A DNA stretch of 64,000 nucleotides from Chitinophaga sp. YR627 (GCF_900114995.1 NZ_FOUX01000005.1:62001-126000), one strand, 5' to 3'. Numbered from the stretch's first letter, positions 25,286 through 34,373 are shown. Program-made: numbers and translations. Notes: generated from the sequence alone by a model not told the origin.

Positions 25286-26296
25286 ATGAAAAGAAGAATT
25301 ACCTGGGGCGTTCTGCTCCTTATCACGTTCCTGACATTCTATTACTGGATGCCTGCCGACATGTACCTGTATATGCCTGTTTTTCTGGGTATTGCAGGCG
25401 GTTTATTATGCTTCCTCTTTCTCGTACAGCTATTTGCTGATTTTCAGGACATTGATGAAATAAAGGAATGGGACCGCACACCAAAATACTGGTATCACAA
25501 GATCACCTTTCTGTTTATACCAGGCGCTATCGCACTGATGGTCATCTTCTCCCTGCATTATACCGCACTGGAAAACAAAGAACTGAAACAGTTCGGAGAA
25601 ACAGTACCGGCAACAATCGTAGACGGTTATTACAGAAGCAGTTCCAAAAGCAGCAGCTATAAACTGACGATTTCCTACATCACAAAAAAAGGAAAACCGG
25701 TACGTACGCAGAAAGAAGTAAGCAGCGAACAGTACAAGGCAGCCAGCAAAGGACAGCACGTGGAAGTAATCTATTCCACCAAACATCCTTCACTGGTAAA
25801 AATATTACTGGGTGAAGAAATGATCAGAGAATTCACTGGTATCAGCAGCAGAAATATCAACCTGACAGATATGTCTCAAATACTGGACATGTCCGGCGAT
25901 ACCATTCTGTATACGTTGAATAAGATCAGCTATCGCTGGATCGTTGCAGATGATGACAAGAGCAGTTATGTGAATGAACATAAAGATCTTTACATGACCG
26001 TAACGCCACACGAAAGCGTAACGTACGTATCACTGGGTGAGAATATGCGGAAGATGCTCCAGGAAATCAAAAGCTCCGGCTTCAAACAGGATTCAGCTAC
26101 TGCTAAAGTAGAAAGTGAAGGTGAAGAAGATGGTATGTTCCGTCTTTATACAAAGGGAGACCTGAAACTGGTCGTACGCACCAAAGCCCTCGAGATGGAC
26201 AAGAGCAACAGCAGCTCTGGTGAAACCAGCATCGCTGCTATGGCAAAAATGTTTAACAAAGAAGTGGGACTGGTCGTGACAATGTTCAAAAACTAA
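25286..26296 (+). CDS. Membrane protein of unknown function (DUF3592-like middle region)
   Basis: 336 residues. Three hydrophobic helices (about 7-22, 29-50, 74-92) precede a beta-rich part VPATIVDGYYRSSSKSSSY ... LTISYITKKGKPVRTQ ... GQHVEVIYSTKHPS that resembles the DUF3592 fold; that similarity is tentative. The C-terminal third (about 190-336) is soluble and of unknown fold. It is probably anchored in the inner membrane. A weak hairpin follows. No neighbour suggests a pathway. Confidence 0.7.
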   Translation: MKRRITWGVLLLITFLTFYYWMPADMYLYMPVFLGIAGGLLCFLFLVQLFADFQDIDEIKEWDRTPKYWYHKITFLFIPGAIALMVIFSLHYTALENKELKQFGETVPATIVDGYYRSSSKSSSYKLTISYITKKGKPVRTQKEVSSEQYKAASKGQHVEVIYSTKHPSLVKILLGEEMIREFTGISSRNINLTDMSQILDMSGDTILYTLNKISYRWIVADDDKSSYVNEHKDLYMTVTPHESVTYVSLGENMRKMLQEIKSSGFKQDSATAKVESEGEEDGMFRLYTKGDLKLVVRTKALEMDKSNSSSGETSIAAMAKMFNKEVGLVVTMFKN

Positions 26297-26327
26297 TCCT
26301 CATTTTAATATTCTCAATAACGGTAAA

Positions 26328-26356
26328 GGGCTGTACGCTATATAGCAGTACAGCCC
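26328..26356 (+). terminator. Weak terminator-like hairpin
   Basis: 9-bp stem (26328-26336 with 26348-26356) with a self-complementary loop, 31 nt after the stop at 26296; no T-run follows, so termination is uncertain. Confidence 0.4.
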
Positions 26357-26521
26357 CTACTTATACAGTTACACGCTAAAAACAACAAGCTCATTTATTG
26401 TGTTGCTCAGCTGCGGAAAATTAACTATTTTGCAGTCCTTAATAAATCGTTTAGCCCATCAATAAAACCCTGATAACCCATTCCCTCTTAACACCAAATA
26501 CCAATAATCAATATCCAATTT

Positions 26522-28171
26522 ATGAGAACTAAGTTAGTTGTCACTGTACTTGGCATCGCCTTGCTGGCTGCCTGCCGAAAGAGCGATCTTTCCAATGATC
26601 AATCCCTTCCTCAGTCGAAAGATTCCACAATCGTACTGTTCGAAAGAGCTTCTTCAAAACCCTTTATTCTATCCAACAAGCCCGCCGGCAGAACGATGCA
26701 GACTTTCGATCTACCCGGCACACTCGATTTCAGATATTATCTGGGACGAGCTTATGATGTAACTAACGGAGAATTCGGCACGGGCGATGGCGTTCGTTTC
26801 CCTATCATCGACATTGACCGCCTGGTGGCTGACAATCCTGATTACTTCATGTCCAAGCAACTCAGTTATTCAGAAGCGACCCGTTTCTCTTTCTCTGATT
26901 TCGACCGCTATCAGCAGAAGTCAAACTATTCAAGGAAGATCAGCGGAGGTTTCTCTCTGAACCTTGGCCTGTTTAAGATCGGCACCAAACACAAGTTTGA
27001 CAAGGCCTTTTCGACAGACTTTATTGAAGACAATAAAAGAGTATGGGGAGAACTGAATGTCACTGTAAGAGATGCTTCTCACGAATTACTGATGAGTACC
27101 AACACGATTAAAAAGATCAGGGACAACTATATCAGACCCTCTTTTATCGACGAACTGTACAACAGTCCTACCAGTGAGATCGTTAAGAACTATGGCGGCA
27201 TGGTGATCACCGGTATCGTAACCGGGGGTAAGGCAAATGCTTTGTTTACAGGTAATTTCCTGTCTACATCCAATGTACAGGTAGAAGAAAGCTCAATGGA
27301 TAACTCCATCAGCGCATCCTTTACATTTAAAGAGAAAAGCAGTAACAGCGCCGGTGTCGAATTCGGCCTGGGCAACTCCAAAGGCAGCACTATCGCCCTC
27401 GCCAATAACATCAACGAGTTTCGTTCAACAGTAAAGACCTATGGCGGTAACTACGGCATCAGCACCTTTACAGTGCCTAAATCAATAGATGATATCAGCA
27501 TTGACCTCTCTACTTGGGCAGCCTCTATGAACGATAAAACCAAACATGTACTCGTTGACTTTGTGGACGATGGTCTGAGACCGATCGGGGACTTTATCAG
27601 ACCGGAAAACATGAAGCAGAACATCATCAAGTATATGACCAACCAATACATGGACCCGAACTTTCGCGAACCGCGTATTGAAGCCAGATGGAACCGTGTA
27701 CACAATGCCTATGGTCTGATAGAAATAGTGTTAAGAACACGTTTCGGTGATAACCTTACCATCTCCAATAACCGCCGTACCTTCCCATATGGCGTTAACC
27801 TGGACGAAGTACTGAACTTTGCGAAACAGGAAGCACTGACCAAACTGCCTTTCTACAAGGTGAAAGTGATTGCCACCAGTGTCATCATCGGTGCGCCTAA
27901 CCAACAGGACAACTTCCTCAACGTAAACGCTAACTACGCTTCATCGATCGTAACGATCGACGAAGCCAGTATGACAAAGTTCTACGATACAAAGAACAGT
28001 ATACTTTACCTGTTATCGCAGGTCGTACAGGCAGATGGTAAAAAGTTTGCCTATGCGATCCATGATGACTACATACTGGATACCTATGCTATCAGAGACT
28101 GGGTAAATGCGATGCAGACCAGCACCATCCAGCTGGATGAATTAGATGGTTATACCATTGTTGCACTTTAA
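26522..28171 (+). CDS. MACPF-domain lipoprotein
   Basis: 549 residues. Signal and lipobox GIALLAACRK place Cys18 as lipid anchor. Residues about 65-360 form a membrane-attack-complex/perforin domain: YYLGRAYDVTNGEFG at its start (typical of Bacteroidota MACPF proteins), and the signature at residues 224-236, YGGMVITGIVTGG, where the usual Y-G-T-H-[FY]-x6-G-G spacing is exact but TH is replaced by GM. A C-terminal domain (about 375-549) is of unknown fold. Bacteroidales MACPF proteins such as BSAP-1 kill related strains by pore formation; that role here is inference. Single gene with own terminator. Confidence 0.85.
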   Translation: MRTKLVVTVLGIALLAACRKSDLSNDQSLPQSKDSTIVLFERASSKPFILSNKPAGRTMQTFDLPGTLDFRYYLGRAYDVTNGEFGTGDGVRFPIIDIDRLVADNPDYFMSKQLSYSEATRFSFSDFDRYQQKSNYSRKISGGFSLNLGLFKIGTKHKFDKAFSTDFIEDNKRVWGELNVTVRDASHELLMSTNTIKKIRDNYIRPSFIDELYNSPTSEIVKNYGGMVITGIVTGGKANALFTGNFLSTSNVQVEESSMDNSISASFTFKEKSSNSAGVEFGLGNSKGSTIALANNINEFRSTVKTYGGNYGISTFTVPKSIDDISIDLSTWAASMNDKTKHVLVDFVDDGLRPIGDFIRPENMKQNIIKYMTNQYMDPNFREPRIEARWNRVHNAYGLIEIVLRTRFGDNLTISNNRRTFPYGVNLDEVLNFAKQEALTKLPFYKVKVIATSVIIGAPNQQDNFLNVNANYASSIVTIDEASMTKFYDTKNSILYLLSQVVQADGKKFAYAIHDDYILDTYAIRDWVNAMQTSTIQLDELDGYTIVAL

Positions 28172-28187
28172 GCAAAACGTACCGCAT

Positions 28188-28226
28188 AAAAAAAGAGCGT
28201 CCGCTATCTGCGGACGCTCTTTTTTT
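28188..28226. terminator. Strong bidirectional terminator
   Basis: 17-bp perfect stem including A/T tails (28188-28204 with 28210-28226), 5-nt loop, between convergent MACPF (ends 28171) and SPFH (ends 28244) genes. Confidence 0.9.
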
Positions 28227-28243
28227 ATATTCAGATGTGTTTA

Positions 28244-29041
28244 TTACTGCACATTCTTGAAGAAGGTCGGAGAACTGCCATATAAAGGCGTTTTTCCGTC
28301 CCATTTTTCGATGAATTGCTGCTGGATGAGCAATGGAGTCAAAGACTGCTGACGGAGCGAATTCGCCTTCGCTTCTGCCTCTGCCTGAATGATCAGTTTT
28401 TTCGCGTTCGCTTCTGTCACTCTGAGCTCATTCTCTACCTGCATAGCCTGCTGTACCGCCCTGTTTTTCGCATCGATCGCCTGTGTGATCGTCTCAGGAT
28501 ACTCGATACCACTGGTCAGCTGCTCGAGGTCAAAACCTTCCCTTTTCATGGATTCAGACAATTGTATCTGTACGGCATTCTCAAATCCTTCCCTGCTGCT
28601 GATCATGCTATCAGTAGTATACTTGTTGAACTGTATACGGAAAGCGTCTCTTACGTAGTTGTATAACGTTGTTTTTGTGATCTCATCGATACCCTTACGG
28701 TATTTCTTGAAGATCTCAGGGCTTTTACCTGGCAATACACGGAAAGTAATGGTAGGATCTACTGTAAATACAGATCCATCCTTCGCATTCACCGTGAAAG
28801 GGTTGTAATCAGCTGTCTGTACGAAAATAGGGAACTCATACACGGATTCGGTCAACGGATTGTACCATACCCGTCCTGTTACCAGTGAAATATCCTGTAC
28901 CCCCTTATCAGTACCATATTGTTTTACTCTGATACCCTCATGACCGGCATCAATTCTGGTGCAACATAAATTACAGAATACAGGGATTACAACGACCACA
29001 ATGACCAACAGGACAATCGATCGGATTTTTTTCTGGTTCAT
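28244..29041 (-). CDS. SPFH/Band 7 (prohibitin-like) membrane protein
   Basis: 265 residues. An N-terminal helix (residues 8-26) anchors it; residues about 30-190 form the SPFH domain (CTRIDAGHEGIRVKQYG, YNPLTESVYEFPIFVQT, FTVDPTITFRVLPGK); residues about 185-240 form a coiled coil rich in Ala/Glu/Lys (AKKLIIQAEAEAKANSLRQQ). The family forms ring-shaped membrane scaffolds that steer proteases or membrane domains. A 59-residue two-helix protein begins just upstream in the same direction with only 2 nt between stop and ATG, so the two are likely cotranscribed and may interact. Confidence 0.9.
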   Translation of the reverse strand: MNQKKIRSIVLLVIVVVVIPVFCNLCCTRIDAGHEGIRVKQYGTDKGVQDISLVTGRVWYNPLTESVYEFPIFVQTADYNPFTVNAKDGSVFTVDPTITFRVLPGKSPEIFKKYRKGIDEITKTTLYNYVRDAFRIQFNKYTTDSMISSREGFENAVQIQLSESMKREGFDLEQLTSGIEYPETITQAIDAKNRAVQQAMQVENELRVTEANAKKLIIQAEAEAKANSLRQQSLTPLLIQQQFIEKWDGKTPLYGSSPTFFKNVQ

Positions 29042-29043
29042 AC

Positions 29044-29223
29044 TTAAAATTTGAATTTTAATAACTTGTAAAATGCGTAGTGTAGAATGATAATTACGAA
29101 AATGCTGACAATACCGCTGAATACGGCGAGATCACTTGGCGCGGTTAGCAAACCTGCAACCCATGTCCAGGCATAAATATCCATGAGGATAATTGCCGGA
29201 AGGGATAAGTAAATGATTTTCAT
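29044..29223 (-). CDS. Small membrane protein upstream of SPFH gene
   Basis: 59 residues, ATG 29223 to TAA 29044. Two hydrophobic helices: about 3-26 (IIYLSLPAIILMDIYAWTWV) and 34-52, and a basic end YKLLKFKF. Its stop is 2 nt before the SPFH start, the usual distance for a coupled operon. Unknown family, but the hydrophobic pattern and position argue for a real gene. Function might be regulation or assembly of the SPFH ring; that is a guess. Confidence 0.65.
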   Translation of the reverse strand: MKIIYLSLPAIILMDIYAWTWVAGLLTAPSDLAVFSGIVSIFVIIILHYAFYKLLKFKF

Positions 29224-29255
29224 GTTCGTATAGGATTAATGCGAAGGTAATGCAT

Positions 29256-29289
29256 TTTGAAAAAAAATAAGTTGATTTCCTTACTTTTG
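29256..29289 (+). promoter_or_regulatory. Predicted promoter of the lipoprotein at 29311
   Basis: TTTG (29256-29259), 22-nt spacer, TACTTTTG (29282-29289), a full match to the Bacteroidota pattern; leader of about 15 nt. Confidence 0.6.
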
Positions 29290-29310
29290 ACCTTCCCTAA
29301 CCGCTGAAAA

Positions 29311-30117
29311 ATGTTTAAACCGATCCTTGCTTCCGCCCTTTTATCTATGCTGCTGTTTAGTTGTCACAACGCTCAGCCGGTATCACCCAAGATGGCAGAA
29401 AAGAAAAAATTTCACCTGCCTGTTGTGTTACAAAACGCTCAGGAAAAAGCGACCCCGATAGAAGCAAAAGCTGTCACACCTGTCTCCTTCCCATATCTGG
29501 GCAAATATCAGTTCTGCGATACGCTTAAACCGGCAGATAATGGAGTATATAAAGGTGAAATGACTCGTATAGAAGATCTTTTCCTGGAAAAATCCGGAAT
29601 TGGCAAATGGGATTCGCTCAACACAGATGGATTTCAGATAATTGCAGACTACAAAACTTCTATCCTTTATCGCAGCAATCCCTACGTGGAAACAAGCGTC
29701 TATTTTCCAGTTTATATAGTCAATGAAACAGATACTCCTAAACTGTTTTTTGGGAAAGACCGTCACGCGTGGGGTGTTCAGGAGGCCAAAGACACATCGG
29801 ACTATGCCAGCTGGTACTCGATTGAATGCTGGAATTGGTCCGGAGACGGCAATGGTAGCTTTGCGGTCAAAATCCGTCCCGGCGAATTTGCGATGATCCT
29901 GGCGCCAAAATATAAAGGGAGTCAAACTGGCTCCATGAGACTACGTCTCCAGATCGATCAGTCTACTTATGTTTCCTTGCCTTATGAAGGTGCGTATCAC
30001 CAGGAACAATTCTATTTCGATATGTCCAGCCCCGATCTATACCCGGCAAGACATGCAAAATCCTTTTTTACCACCGGTATTTACGGCGCTGCGTTTAAGC
30101 AACCCGGCAAACACTAA
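29311..30117 (+). CDS. Predicted lipoprotein, unknown function
   Basis: 268 residues. Signal with lipobox MLLFSCHNAQ, so lipid-anchored after Cys18. The mature part has no family I recognise: a linker rich in Lys/Ala, then a beta-rich domain with many aromatic residues (KYQFCDTLKPADNG, LYRSNPYVETSVYFPVYIVN, WYSIECWNWSGDGNGSF, GSMRLRLQIDQST). The Trp/Tyr-rich beta strands could form a carbohydrate- or protein-binding sandwich. A good promoter lies just upstream. Monocistronic; divergent from the SPFH pair. Confidence 0.75.
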   Translation: MFKPILASALLSMLLFSCHNAQPVSPKMAEKKKFHLPVVLQNAQEKATPIEAKAVTPVSFPYLGKYQFCDTLKPADNGVYKGEMTRIEDLFLEKSGIGKWDSLNTDGFQIIADYKTSILYRSNPYVETSVYFPVYIVNETDTPKLFFGKDRHAWGVQEAKDTSDYASWYSIECWNWSGDGNGSFAVKIRPGEFAMILAPKYKGSQTGSMRLRLQIDQSTYVSLPYEGAYHQEQFYFDMSSPDLYPARHAKSFFTTGIYGAAFKQPGKH

Positions 30118-30308
30118 TTCAGGTGACTGATTATGTATAAGAAAATTGTATGATTATGAAAACGCACTATGGACTGCCGTCTCCGGCTTAGGTGACAGAG
30201 ATACTATTGCCGCCATAGTGGGGAGTATTGTTGTTTTATCTGCAGGAATTGACAGCATTCCTGCGCAATGGCTGTTACAGCGGGAAGATCCTGCCAGTTC
30301 ACCGTTTT

Positions 30309-31052
30309 TTAAATAATCGCTTTCGCCTGTACCATATTTACCTGATCATGCAACAGCTGTTCAATCACATAAGCACCCAGGTTAAACCAGGCCGCACATT
30401 CATCCAGGATCCAGGCATCTGAACTACATACCAGTGCCTGACTATCGATCAGGAACTTATCCGGAGACACTTCTAAAATCGCTTCCCAGGTAAAACCATG
30501 TTGCGCCGCGATCTCATAACAAACACCTTTCATCCTGCCACTATTGGATACAGGCGCATCAAAGACCCAGGTCACCTTTGCTGCTCCCAGTTCACGCAAA
30601 GCATTTCCAGCCAGTAGCAACGCTGCCGCTGTCTGGTCTACTTTCCGATAAGACCCATGTACAGAGGAGATATCCCGGAAACAACCATCCAGTCCACGGA
30701 AAACATAGTTACCCGACAATGCCGTCTCCAGCAGAATTAACACATTAAACGCATCCAGGTAAACTTCTTTATCTTTCAACACAGCAGCAGCCACCTCTTT
30801 CCGCTTTCGTGTCTCCAGTTGTATCGCCGAACAGGCCATCCCCTGCAAAGCCGTCTGCTGTCGTTTTACCAGCTGATAACGATTGCCTACCAATGCCAGC
30901 GACGCCTTAAAAGGATACTCCCTGCTCAACAGGAAATACATGTCTTCCAGCCCCTGTTGCAGTTGCTGTTGTGCTGTCGGTGTACCAAACAGCTGACTGT
31001 CTTCCTGATGCTTCTCCCTGTCTTTTGTTGTTTTTAAAAATTCCTGTTCCAT
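30309..31052 (-). CDS. DUF434 / DUF5616 (PIN-like) protein
   Basis: 247 residues from ATG 31052 (the frame extends to 31097 but the added N-terminus is not family-like). Residues about 25-85 match DUF434: LEDMYFLLSREYPFKASLALVGNRYQL. Residues about 95-230 look like the DUF5616 PIN-type nuclease fold: YLDAFNVLILLETALSG, FRGLDGCFRDISSVHG and VTWVFDAPVSNSGRM, with spaced Asp residues as expected for a metal site. Cytosolic; biochemical function of this pairing is not established. Downstream 3' region of about 190 nt holds nothing visible. Confidence 0.82.
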   Translation of the reverse strand: MEQEFLKTTKDREKHQEDSQLFGTPTAQQQLQQGLEDMYFLLSREYPFKASLALVGNRYQLVKRQQTALQGMACSAIQLETRKRKEVAAAVLKDKEVYLDAFNVLILLETALSGNYVFRGLDGCFRDISSVHGSYRKVDQTAAALLLAGNALRELGAAKVTWVFDAPVSNSGRMKGVCYEIAAQHGFTWEAILEVSPDKFLIDSQALVCSSDAWILDECAAWFNLGAYVIEQLLHDQVNMVQAKAII

Positions 31053-31179
31053 AGTTAAACTGGCTGTGAGGGCAAAATAAAGGATTCCCGGAGTCATTTC
31101 GCAAATATTCTCCCTTGCGACCTCCTTTATAAGAACAATAGCGCTCCATCCCCCTTATCGTTTTTCAACAATAGTGAAC

Positions 31180-31187
31180 TATCTTTG
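31180..31187 (+). promoter_or_regulatory. Predicted -7 box of the DUF4268 gene
   Basis: TATCTTTG matches TAnnTTTG; ATG 31215 is 28 nt further on. No clear -33 element. Confidence 0.4.
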
Positions 31188-31214
31188 CGGCTGTGAATAT
31201 AGCTAAGCGGATAC

Positions 31215-31679
31215 ATGTACACTAAACAGGAAGTTTCAAAACTCAAACAGGCATTCTGGACAAGCTTCGGCAAATACATGAAGCCGATACTTTCAGCAGA
31301 TGGAGAGACCATCAGCTGGTCCAATTACAAAACCGGCATCTCCGGTATCAGTTTCAAAATGGATGCTGATAACAGAAATGCCAGTATTGCGATCATTATT
31401 TCTCCTACCGATCCGGCACTGCATAAAGCATTCTACAACCAGTTCCTTCTGCATAAAGGTATGCTCGCAGCCTCACTCGGTGAAGATAACTGGCAATGGG
31501 AAGCGGAGACCACAGATGAATATGGCAGAGACATCAGTAAGATCAGTAAACAGCTGGATAATATTTCCGTGCTGCGTGCTGAAGACTGGCCTGATATCAT
31601 CTCCTTTTTCAAACCACGCATCATGGCACTGGATGAATTCTGGAGTATGGCGAAATACGCATTCGAATCAGTCATGTAA
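31215..31679 (+). CDS. DUF4268 domain protein
   Basis: 154 residues, whole length DUF4268: VSKLKQAFWTSFGKYMKPIL, SWSNYKTGISGISFKMD, NASIAIIISPTDPALH, WEAETTDEYGRDISKI and DWPDIISFFKPRIMALDEFW. The family has an alpha/beta fold and in other proteins is found with restriction-like domains; the stand-alone version has no known activity. No signal peptide, so cytosolic. Its stop is 9 nt from the convergent stop of the NmrA gene, and there is no hairpin between them. Confidence 0.82.
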   Translation: MYTKQEVSKLKQAFWTSFGKYMKPILSADGETISWSNYKTGISGISFKMDADNRNASIAIIISPTDPALHKAFYNQFLLHKGMLAASLGEDNWQWEAETTDEYGRDISKISKQLDNISVLRAEDWPDIISFFKPRIMALDEFWSMAKYAFESVM

Positions 31680-31688
31680 CAACGCTGC

Positions 31689-32567
31689 TTAGTAAGCAGC
31701 TGCCAGCTCTTTTACAAAATCCTCCAGTTTCACCTTACCCCACACTGCCGGCGGATGTTTATCAAAGTCTTCCCGTAAAGCGCCATTGTGCGTGCTCTCG
31801 TTAAGGTCAGCCAGATTATCGACTACATGCGGCGGAAGACCAGCTTTCGCCATACCAGCTTTTGCCTGTTCTTTCGTAAACAGCTGCCATTGCAGTTCCG
31901 GTTTTCCGATAGCAGCACCCAGCACACGCGCGATCTCATTACAACTGCGCTCATCACTTGCTACATAGCGTACGTTCAGTCCGTTACCGCTGCTGGTCAG
32001 TTCTTCTGTTGCTGCAGCCGCAATATCCGTTGGATAAACCATCAGAATTTTATCTTCCCCACCATAATTTGACCCCATAAAGCCCTGGTGCCTGATCATG
32101 TCCATAAACCCATAAAGATTGTAAAAGAAGAAGGTAGGCCGCAGGAATGTGATCGCTACATCCGATAACTGGCTTAATATACGTTCTGAATGATGTGAGC
32201 CGAGGATAAAGCCTGTTCCTTCGCTCCTATGTGCCCCATAACTGCTCAGATGTACCACACGTTTTACACCTGCATTACGGATGGCGGTCGCATAACTCTC
32301 AGCGATACGGATATAATAGGCAATTGGGACTTCCGCCGCAAAATTAGGTGGCACCATGGCATATACTGCGTCCGCGCCGGTGAATGCAGTCGTCAGAAAG
32401 CTGGCATCTTCCAGTGAGCCGATGGCCGCCACAGCACCCAATGCCTCAATCTCCTGCTGCCTGTCTGTACTACTGCTGATCACCGTCACCTGATGTCCCT
32501 GCTGTATTAATTCCTTTGTCAGTGGTTTGCTGATATTTCCCAGCGATCCTGTTACTACAACTTTCAT
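31689..32567 (-). CDS. NmrA-like NAD(P)-binding oxidoreductase, paralogue A
   Basis: 292 residues, Rossmann fold of the atypical SDR/NmrA type: VVVTGSLGNISKPLTKEL (Gly-rich nucleotide loop), VTVISSSTDRQQEIEALGA, VHLSSYGAHRSEG (active-site-like Ser/Tyr region) and VYPTDIAAAATEEL. Members reduce quinones or act as redox sensors. It has exactly the length of the NmrA gene at 40832-41710 and shares its motifs (GSLGNI, VTVISSS, AAIGS, FLTT, ARVLGAAIGKPEL-type), so they are paralogues. The AraC regulator is encoded upstream in the same direction (100 nt gap) and may control it. Confidence 0.88.
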   Translation of the reverse strand: MKVVVTGSLGNISKPLTKELIQQGHQVTVISSSTDRQQEIEALGAVAAIGSLEDASFLTTAFTGADAVYAMVPPNFAAEVPIAYYIRIAESYATAIRNAGVKRVVHLSSYGAHRSEGTGFILGSHHSERILSQLSDVAITFLRPTFFFYNLYGFMDMIRHQGFMGSNYGGEDKILMVYPTDIAAAATEELTSSGNGLNVRYVASDERSCNEIARVLGAAIGKPELQWQLFTKEQAKAGMAKAGLPPHVVDNLADLNESTHNGALREDFDKHPPAVWGKVKLEDFVKELAAAY

Positions 32568-32666
32568 AATTGATTCGTTTTTGGATGAAAACTTAACAAT
32601 GCAAAAGTCCGTATGAATGGATAAACCCGTGTAGTGGAATCTATTTTTGTTGTAGCCAATTCTTAG

Positions 32667-33587
32667 CTAATTGAAGGAATGCCGGAATTCAAGTGGGGAA
32701 AGGTTCGTTTTGCTCTTGAATAATTTACTGAAGGACTGGGAATGTTCAAACCCCAGTTCGTAGGCTATTTCACTGACGGAAAGGTCCGTCGTGGACAGCT
32801 TTTCTTTTGCTTTCTCGATCAGTTTATCATGGATGTGCTGCTGCGTGCTCTGTCCTGTCAGCATCTTCAGCAGCCCGCTCAGGTAATTTGGAGAAACATG
32901 CAGGGTATCGGCCACATACTGTACAGTGGGCAGTCCCGACTGTTGTATCGCCTGACTGCTAAAATACTCGTTTAACAGACTTTCCAGGCGGTCCAGTATC
33001 TTATGGTTGCTGATCTTCCGGGTGAGGAACTGACGGTGATAATACCGCCCGGCATAGACTAACAGCAGTTCCACCTGGGCAATAATGACGTCCTGGCTGA
33101 ATTTATCGATATTAGAGCGGTATTCCTGCTCTATCTGCTGCATGATACCCATAACGGTCCCCTCTTCTTTTTCAGACAAATGCAGGGCCTCATGCACCGC
33201 ATAACCGAAGTATTCATACTGCACGATCTTGTTCGCCAGCACCGTTTTCCATAGAAAATCAGGATGGATCAGCAGTAATCTGCCTGAATGCTTCAATTCA
33301 GCCTCGTCTTCCCGCTCGATCCGTATCACCTGACCAGGGGCTGTAAAGGTCATCACCCCTTCATCAAAATCATATTCCTGCTGACCATACTTCATACGGG
33401 CATTAAAATTCTTTTTCAGGGCAATGGAGTAGAAATCCGGCAACAGACTGACAGGCTGATTTCCCGGCACACGTTTGATTAAGGTAAAGTCAATGACACT
33501 GATCAGGGGATGATCAGGTTTGGGAATACCCATGAATTTGTGGTATTCGGTAATTGTCTTTATGCGCTGATGCCTTACCTGTTTCAT
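32667..33587 (-). CDS. AraC-family regulator
   Basis: 306 residues from ATG 33587. N-terminal cupin-like sensor (residues about 20-150: FDEGVMTFTAPGQVIRIERE, LIHPDFLW). C-terminal AraC DNA-binding domain: VQYVADTLHVSPNYLSGLLK as first helix-turn-helix and VSEIAYELGFEHSQSFSKLFK as second, ending TNLSPLEFRHSF. The frame extends to 33626 but the extra residues carry no recognisable sequence and the -7 box TATCTTTG lies in it. It reads toward the NmrA reductase 99 nt downstream, a pairing common for redox- or electrophile-responsive modules. Effector unknown. Confidence 0.9.
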   Translation of the reverse strand: MKQVRHQRIKTITEYHKFMGIPKPDHPLISVIDFTLIKRVPGNQPVSLLPDFYSIALKKNFNARMKYGQQEYDFDEGVMTFTAPGQVIRIEREDEAELKHSGRLLLIHPDFLWKTVLANKIVQYEYFGYAVHEALHLSEKEEGTVMGIMQQIEQEYRSNIDKFSQDVIIAQVELLLVYAGRYYHRQFLTRKISNHKILDRLESLLNEYFSSQAIQQSGLPTVQYVADTLHVSPNYLSGLLKMLTGQSTQQHIHDKLIEKAKEKLSTTDLSVSEIAYELGFEHSQSFSKLFKSKTNLSPLEFRHSFN

Positions 33588-33623
33588 GCCGTTTGTGTTA
33601 AACGAGTAGAATAATATACCGCA

Positions 33624-33631
33624 CAAAGATA
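33624..33631 (-). promoter_or_regulatory. Predicted -7 box of the AraC gene
   Basis: TATCTTTG on the minus strand (33631 to 33624), full consensus; ATG 33587 lies 36 nt downstream. Confidence 0.45.
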
Positions 33632-33646
33632 ATCCAAAAAGGTTCC

Positions 33647-34372
33647 TTATCCCCCCTCCTGGAAAGAACGGTAGGTAAGCGCCTGCCGTTTGCCCGCTAA
33701 CAAATATTCATACAACGCTACTTCGACGCCTATCAGTAACAGACCATACGCAATATCTTCCAGCGGAATGGTAAGCAGTCTCGGACCGGCAATTTCTGCC
33801 GCGTTATACCAGACAACCGGTTCCTGGATCCAGGAACCGGTCAGCAAACCATTTACTATCAGAAACGGCAGCAACATGCATGCGTAACATATATAGAAAC
33901 GGTCTACCCATTGGTTCTTATATAGCATGGTCACACCAAAAATGAAAAGGGACATTAATAGTAATGTTAGAAATGTATAGCTCTTTTCACTGTATATGTA
34001 TGCAATACACAAACCAGCCGCTATCAGTCCCCACGAAATAAGCTTTGTTAATCTGTGAGGTAAATGCAGCTTCGGCCAGAGTGTAAAAATACTATGATAG
34101 GAAAAGAGACAGGCATAAGGGATACACAGGAAAAACAGTATTTCTTCCAACGGCAGATTGAATAAATACACGCCTGATACATACTTTGGATTAAACCCCC
34201 ACACACCTTTGGCAGTAAAAAAGCAATCCCAGCAGATAAAGAATAATCCAGGGATCAAAAGAGCAGGTAATAACGCCCCCCAATGCCTGTAAAATCTCAG
34301 TTTGGGATGAAACGAGAAAATAAAAGGCACAGCGATGGAAGCCAGATCGATCGTGAGATAAGTATACCACAT
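33647..34372 (-). CDS. crtYcd: Lycopene cyclase, fused CrtYc-CrtYd type
   Basis: 241-residue membrane protein with about seven helices, formed from two tandem cyclase half-domains. Each half keeps the acidic motif of the heterodimeric lycopene cyclases: FNLPLEEILFFLC in the first and TIPLEDIAYGLLLIG in the second. It turns lycopene into beta-carotene without a flavin cofactor. ATG 34372 lies 1 nt beyond the crtZ stop; a frame extending to 34405 would overlap crtZ. Last gene of the carotenoid operon; nothing like a terminator was seen between it and the AraC gene. Confidence 0.9.
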   Translation of the reverse strand: MWYTYLTIDLASIAVPFIFSFHPKLRFYRHWGALLPALLIPGLFFICWDCFFTAKGVWGFNPKYVSGVYLFNLPLEEILFFLCIPYACLFSYHSIFTLWPKLHLPHRLTKLISWGLIAAGLCIAYIYSEKSYTFLTLLLMSLFIFGVTMLYKNQWVDRFYICYACMLLPFLIVNGLLTGSWIQEPVVWYNAAEIAGPRLLTIPLEDIAYGLLLIGVEVALYEYLLAGKRQALTYRSFQEGG

Positions 34373-34373
34373 C

